Both the position numbers and the translations under genes were made by a program. Positions 5,391-8,629 of a stretch of 8,629 bases of DNA are shown in pieces (the first letter of the stretch is position 1; every line of letters starts with the position of its first letter). The notes beneath the pieces are model-generated. The model did no database searches. It saw nothing but the letters and a program-made list of their open reading frames with translations, and was not told the origin of the DNA. This stretch comes from an uncultured Chloroflexaceae bacterium (GTDB taxonomy: Bacteria > Chloroflexota > Chloroflexia > Chloroflexales > Chloroflexaceae): NCBI GenBank assembly GCA_937141995.1, contig CAKZQX010000811.1:1-8629 (forward strand), given 5' to 3'.

Positions 5391-6820
5391 GTCCATGCCT
5401 CACATTGCACACATTCCTCGGCCTGTGTGTGCAATAGATGTCTGATGCTGATCAGCGTGCCAAGAAACACCCAGCTCATAACCGTAAACCCGAACCCGCG
5501 AATGGTGACATTGTAGTAAAAGGGTAATACCCAATCGCCAAAGAACATTGACGCGGTTGCGCTGATCCAGCCTCCCGTGGCAATCACGGCCAGTGTCCGT
5601 AGAAATCCCGGTGGTGCCCGTTGTATCAGGTAGCTGCCCTCGCGTACTGCGGCGATCACGATCCAGAACCATACCAGCAACCCGATTACACCAAACTGTG
5701 CGGCGATATCGAAGAAGTTGTTATGCGTCGAGCGCGCATCATCGTGATTATAAGTCATATAGTAGTAGGCATACCCGGCAGGACCAGTACCCAAAACCCA
5801 GTGCTTCTGTACCAGGTTGATATTGGTCCGCCACAGTTTTACACGCCCGGTGGTACTGCCTTCGGCCGCATTATCCTGGCGTACTTCCGCGAGAAAGGTA
5901 ATGACCGGGGGCATCTGGTATAGCAGCGCACCCACGATCAACAGCACAAAGAACGCTCGCCGGGAGTGGAGCCAGGTTATGGCAAAAATAGCAATCACAG
6001 CCGGCATCCATCCCGAAACCCAGAACGAGTCTTTGATCACAATCAGGTTGAGCGTCATGCCGAGGAGCACAAACAACCCCACCCGCCACCACCAACGTAG
6101 GCCCGGCTGAACAATTATGAGGCCATAGGTGATTGCTACAAACCATGTTCCCCACAATCCACCCACGTTCAGGAACCGGAATGGAAGATTATAAATCCGG
6201 CCCAGTAGATTAAGAGTGAAAATTACCATAAAAAGAATGGTAAAAAATTTAAGCTGTCTGGGTGTACGCAAAAAATTACCAATCAACAGGGTGGCACTAA
6301 TTGACAGCAGACAGATAAGCAGCGCCAGCACTTGCACGATAATAAACTGTCCATCCCAATGATCAATTAAGATTGGATCACGCCAGATAATACTCCACGG
6401 CAGCGAGAGGCTACAGATAGCGCCAAAGACCAGCAACGGACGGTTGAGTGGTGAAGGTTCCAATTGCCGTCCGCGCAGGTACATCGAGGCACACCAGATT
6501 GTGGTCATTCCCAATACCAGAACAAAGCTAACCGGCAGTTCCGGACCGGCCCCCGTCGGCAACGTATAGGGCACCGCCAGCATAACAATCGGCAGGATCA
6601 TCAGGGCAAATTGAAAGCGGCGGTATCCGGAGAAGAACATCAGCGCCAGCCCACCCGCCGGTAATCCCAGTAGCAAAATTGTCTTCATACTCTGAGGATC
6701 ACGCGCCAGCATACCGACGATGACGCAATAGGCCAGCACCCCCAGCACCATGGCTATCGATAGCAGCCAGTGCAGCAGGCGTTGCCGTGGAAAATAACTC
6801 TGGACGAGATTCAACCGCAT
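5387..6820 (-). CDS. O-antigen ligase / Wzy-type polymerase family membrane protein (Wzy_C)
   Basis: A 477-residue polytopic membrane protein with roughly ten to twelve hydrophobic segments and one large hydrophilic loop at about 302-372, which is the Wzy_C signature. The loop carries GRVKLWRTNINLVQKHWVLGTGP (325-347) with Arg326, and STHNNFFDIAAQFG (364-377) with His366. These correspond to the conserved Arg and His of O-antigen ligases (WaaL) and related polymerases that transfer polyprenyl-diphosphate-linked glycans to an acceptor on the outer side of the membrane. Ligase, polymerase and protein O-oligosaccharyltransferase cannot be separated by sequence here; if the host lacks lipopolysaccharide, as Chloroflexota do, WaaL proper is unlikely. 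ATG 6820 is preceded by GGGGAG 11 nt upstream. The C-terminal tail has a CVQC motif and its stop overlaps the start of the anchored propeller gene, so the two are likely co-produced. Confidence 0.85.
   Translation of the reverse strand: MRLNLVQSYFPRQRLLHWLLSIAMVLGVLAYCVIVGMLARDPQSMKTILLLGLPAGGLALMFFSGYRRFQFALMILPIVMLAVPYTLPTGAGPELPVSFVLVLGMTTIWCASMYLRGRQLEPSPLNRPLLVFGAICSLSLPWSIIWRDPILIDHWDGQFIIVQVLALLICLLSISATLLIGNFLRTPRQLKFFTILFMVIFTLNLLGRIYNLPFRFLNVGGLWGTWFVAITYGLIIVQPGLRWWWRVGLFVLLGMTLNLIVIKDSFWVSGWMPAVIAIFAITWLHSRRAFFVLLIVGALLYQMPPVITFLAEVRQDNAAEGSTTGRVKLWRTNINLVQKHWVLGTGPAGYAYYYMTYNHDDARSTHNNFFDIAAQFGVIGLLVWFWIVIAAVREGSYLIQRAPPGFLRTLAVIATGGWISATASMFFGDWVLPFYYNVTIRGFGFTVMSWVFLGTLISIRHLLHTQAEECVQCEAWT
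5391..5400 (-). promoter_or_regulatory. Ribosome-binding site deciding the propeller start, with GTGA overlap
   Basis: GAGG lies 7 nt upstream of the GTG at 5390-5388 but only 1 nt from the in-frame ATG at 5396. The GTG shares bases with the ligase stop TGA (5389-5387), giving a classic GTGA stop-start overlap. Both points favour the GTG and imply translational coupling. Confidence 0.55.
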
Positions 6821-6904
6821 AACCCTTCGCGCTCCCCTTGCTATCTAGTTCACCCTTAGCCGGAATGCATTGACTGCCTGATTGGATCTTTGATAGCATT
6901 GGTA

Positions 6905-7252
6905 TTAATATGCTTGTGTCGGATTTTCAAGCTGTTCGAGTAAATGGCGGCGGTAACAACGAAATCCTCCAGTACAATCCCGTGTTGATACTCCCAGGAT
7001 CATCCGGGCATAGAAACTGCCACCACGACTTATTAGTTTGCGAAGAAGCCCCCAATCGGTTGTACCGCCTCCCTTGACATAGCGCGAGCCAAGCACGAGA
7101 TCATACTCTGTCTCGGCAGCCGCCAAAAGTTGCGGCAGGTACCGGGGATCGTGTGAGAAGTCCGCGTCCATCTCAAAAATAAACTGCGCACCGTCCGCGA
7201 GCGCCTGTTTAAACCCGGCTATGTAGGCGGTACCCAATCCCAGTTTTCCTGG
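6905..7252 (-). pseudogene. Internal fragment of a DPM1-type polyprenol-phosphate mannosyltransferase (GT2), both ends missing
   Basis: An undisrupted 115-codon stretch strongly resembles the middle of dolichol/polyprenol monophosphomannose synthases, which make polyprenyl-phosphate-mannose for membrane GT39-type mannosyltransferases. It shows PGKLGLGTAYIAGFKQAL, FEMDADFSHDPRYLP with the metal-binding DAD, VLGSRYVKGGGTTDWGLLRKLISRGG, and DCTGGFRCYRR. The N-terminal 70-80 residues, including the VVDDNSPDGT-type nucleotide motif, are absent. Homology begins abruptly 10 bp after the stop of the GT39-like gene, and the in-frame sequence further upstream is simply another frame of that gene. It ends at a TAA just where the family has its conserved S-x-GYAFQ segment, so roughly the last 80-90 residues are also lost. 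No in-frame ATG exists before the DAD motif. I read it as a nonfunctional remnant; the lack of internal lesions suggests the damage is recent. Confidence 0.8.
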
Positions 7253-7262
7253 TAACTGCTCC

Positions 7263-8629
7263 TTATTTTGCCGTCTGTACGAGAGAAGAGTTCTCCGAAC
7301 CGCAGAGATGAATTCGCAATTTCCACGTTTCCCCCGCGATATAATTATCAAAAACACCAAATGTTTCACAATGCGTATCACTCCACTGTGCGAAGGTATC
7401 ACCCATCAACATAGTAACTCCCGCCTCTTCAATAAACCAGGCACGTTGGTGTTGAAGCAAGACAGTTTGCAAATTAATATGTTCACCCTGAAGAAGATCA
7501 CCCATCGGTTCTGTGGCATCACCGAAGTAGTAGGTACCTAATGGTGGCAGAGTGGTATATACAACATCACCCGGTGTTTTATGCTCACGAAAGACAGCAG
7601 CGGCAGCACGCCAGTTTGCACGATTGCCGTGGCTATATTCATAATACAATGTATTGGCAACCATTGGATGAAAAAGTACAGGTAATAAGATCCCACATCC
7701 CCAAACCAGTTGCCACTTCTTCAATGAAGATGGCATTGTTTTGTCGTTATGGTGAATCTTACTGATAACATGTAACAATAACAATATTCCTAGTAGTATA
7801 CTTAGGGCAACGCACCCAAGGAAGAGAATTACAGGCCAATCCCCAATAACATAATGGCGTACATCTATCCATACCCGATCTTTTACCGATACCAGAGCAA
7901 TAAGGAATATCAGAACCAACATAGGCTTTCTATGTCCCTGTCTGGTCTTCCTATATAGTTCCTTGATGCCAATAGCGGTCAGAATCATCCAGCATGGTAA
8001 GATCATGAGTGCATAATGGACTGTCGTACGGGTAAAGGGAGCCAGAACCATAATTGCGAAAAGTGGCACAAGTGCCCCAAGCGTAATAAACAGACCAGCA
8101 CGACTACGCTTGAGTAACTGCGTACCAGCGCCATATAAACCCAGACAGACCAGGGGGATCCCAATATTGTATGCTGCGCCAGTCAATAGCCATTGCGGAT
8201 GCCAGTCAGACTGTCCCACAAATCTCTGTAAAAAAGCTGTGATCAGCGAATCTCCCGTACGCTGAAGATTAAATGTGTCGTAAAGAAGATATCCACAAGC
8301 AATAACCAGGATGACTGCCACGCTCATCACAATCTGCTTCAGACGTAAACCTGCTGGTTTTTCAATAGGCAAGAGTTGGATTAACATTACATAACTTCCA
8401 ACAACTGGAAGAAATAAGAGTGCAAATAATCGCTCTTGAAATGCGAGAAACACAAAGAGAAATACCGGCAACATATACCATAGACGGTTGCGCTCTAGAC
8501 TGAAAAAGAAAATAAAGAAAGCTATTGTGTAAAAAAGCATCAGGGTAGTATAGTATCGGGCATTCTGCGAAAACGAAAGATGCCATGGTGACAGCGCCAT
8601 CAAAAGACAGGCCAGCATAGCGACAACGG
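7263..8629 (-). CDS. GT39-like integral membrane glycosyltransferase (5' end beyond window)
   Basis: The frame is open from the window edge (codons GTT GTC GCT before the Met at 8618), so the N-terminus, with the catalytic Asp of the first periplasmic loop, lies outside the window. The visible part contains SPWHLSFSQNARYYTTLMLF near its start, the equivalent of the S-P-x-H-x-x-x-S-Q-x-A-R segment of GT39/PMT_2-type enzymes that use polyprenyl-phosphate sugars. About nine further hydrophobic helices follow (roughly residues 22-40, 47-82, 94-113, 150-166, 174-194, 200-217, 232-245, 261-286, 303-320, counted from Met 8618). The hydrophilic C-terminal domain begins NWRAAAAVFREHKTPGDVVY. Its base composition is clearly AT-richer than the left operon (37-43% GC in three 60-bp lines counted by hand). 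Its stop is 10 bp from the remnant of a mannosyl-phosphate synthase, the type of enzyme that would supply its donor. Confidence 0.82.
   Translation of the reverse strand, partial: VVAMLACLLMALSPWHLSFSQNARYYTTLMLFYTIAFFIFFFSLERNRLWYMLPVFLFVFLAFQERLFALLFLPVVGSYVMLIQLLPIEKPAGLRLKQIVMSVAVILVIACGYLLYDTFNLQRTGDSLITAFLQRFVGQSDWHPQWLLTGAAYNIGIPLVCLGLYGAGTQLLKRSRAGLFITLGALVPLFAIMVLAPFTRTTVHYALMILPCWMILTAIGIKELYRKTRQGHRKPMLVLIFLIALVSVKDRVWIDVRHYVIGDWPVILFLGCVALSILLGILLLLHVISKIHHNDKTMPSSLKKWQLVWGCGILLPVLFHPMVANTLYYEYSHGNRANWRAAAAVFREHKTPGDVVYTTLPPLGTYYFGDATEPMGDLLQGEHINLQTVLLQHQRAWFIEEAGVTMLMGDTFAQWSDTHCETFGVFDNYIAGETWKLRIHLCGSENSSLVQTAK

Noticed and set aside
7253..7402. Extended N-terminus for the mannosyl-phosphate synthase fragment (165-residue reading)
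   Set aside because: The extra residues are an out-of-frame reading of the GT39-like gene's 3' end, with no family resemblance.
1..8629. CRISPR array, tRNA/rRNA genes, riboswitch
   Set aside because: No regularly spaced direct repeats, cloverleaf-like sequences or known conserved leader motifs were seen on either strand.

Overview
This is an accessory cell-surface polysaccharide locus in which every supportable gene lies on the minus strand. It reads from a window-edge membrane glycosyltransferase at the right to a window-edge membrane protein at the left. The organism is most likely a member of the Chloroflexota (Chloroflexia-like). I infer this from the style of the anchored propeller protein (signal peptide, WSxP propeller, Thr/Pro-rich stalk, one membrane helix, arginine-rich tail), from the glycosyltransferase types, and from the generally high-GC coding sequence. 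No marker gene proves it.

Right block (8629 to 5387, minus strand): a 5'-truncated, AT-rich GT39-like integral membrane glycosyltransferase. It is followed 10 bp later by a remnant of a dolichol-phosphate-mannose-synthase-type GT2 that has lost both ends, then by a Wzy_C/O-antigen-ligase-type membrane protein. The ligase overlaps by 4 bp (GTGA) a gene for a secreted, C-terminally membrane-anchored protein built from seven WSxP / GxxH repeats, probably a beta-propeller.

Middle (3283 to 3764): the only sizeable gene-free stretch. It holds a well-delimited 218-bp palindromic miniature inverted-repeat element (MITE-like) at 3336-3553. The element has 16-bp terminal inverted repeats, a perfect 5-bp target duplication (TATTG), a perfect 23-bp central palindrome with a one-base loop, and a sub-hairpin in each arm. 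The other ~206 bp shows only a weak terminator-like hairpin.

Left block (3282 to 1, minus strand): a likely operon of two GT2 rhamnosyltransferase-like enzymes flanking a GT4 enzyme, then the first 24 codons of a new membrane protein with a good ribosome-binding site.

Taken together, the cytoplasmic GT2/GT4 enzymes would build a lipid-linked glycan. The GT39-like and ligase-like membrane proteins would act on polyprenyl-linked sugars or glycans at the outer face. The anchored propeller could be a surface partner or glycan-binding protein. The broken mannosyltransferase, the AT-rich GT39 gene and the MITE suggest a locus recently reshaped by recombination and transposition. I did not see a convincing wholly new defence or enzymatic system. 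The best-supported unusual items are the MITE and the propeller/ligase pair.
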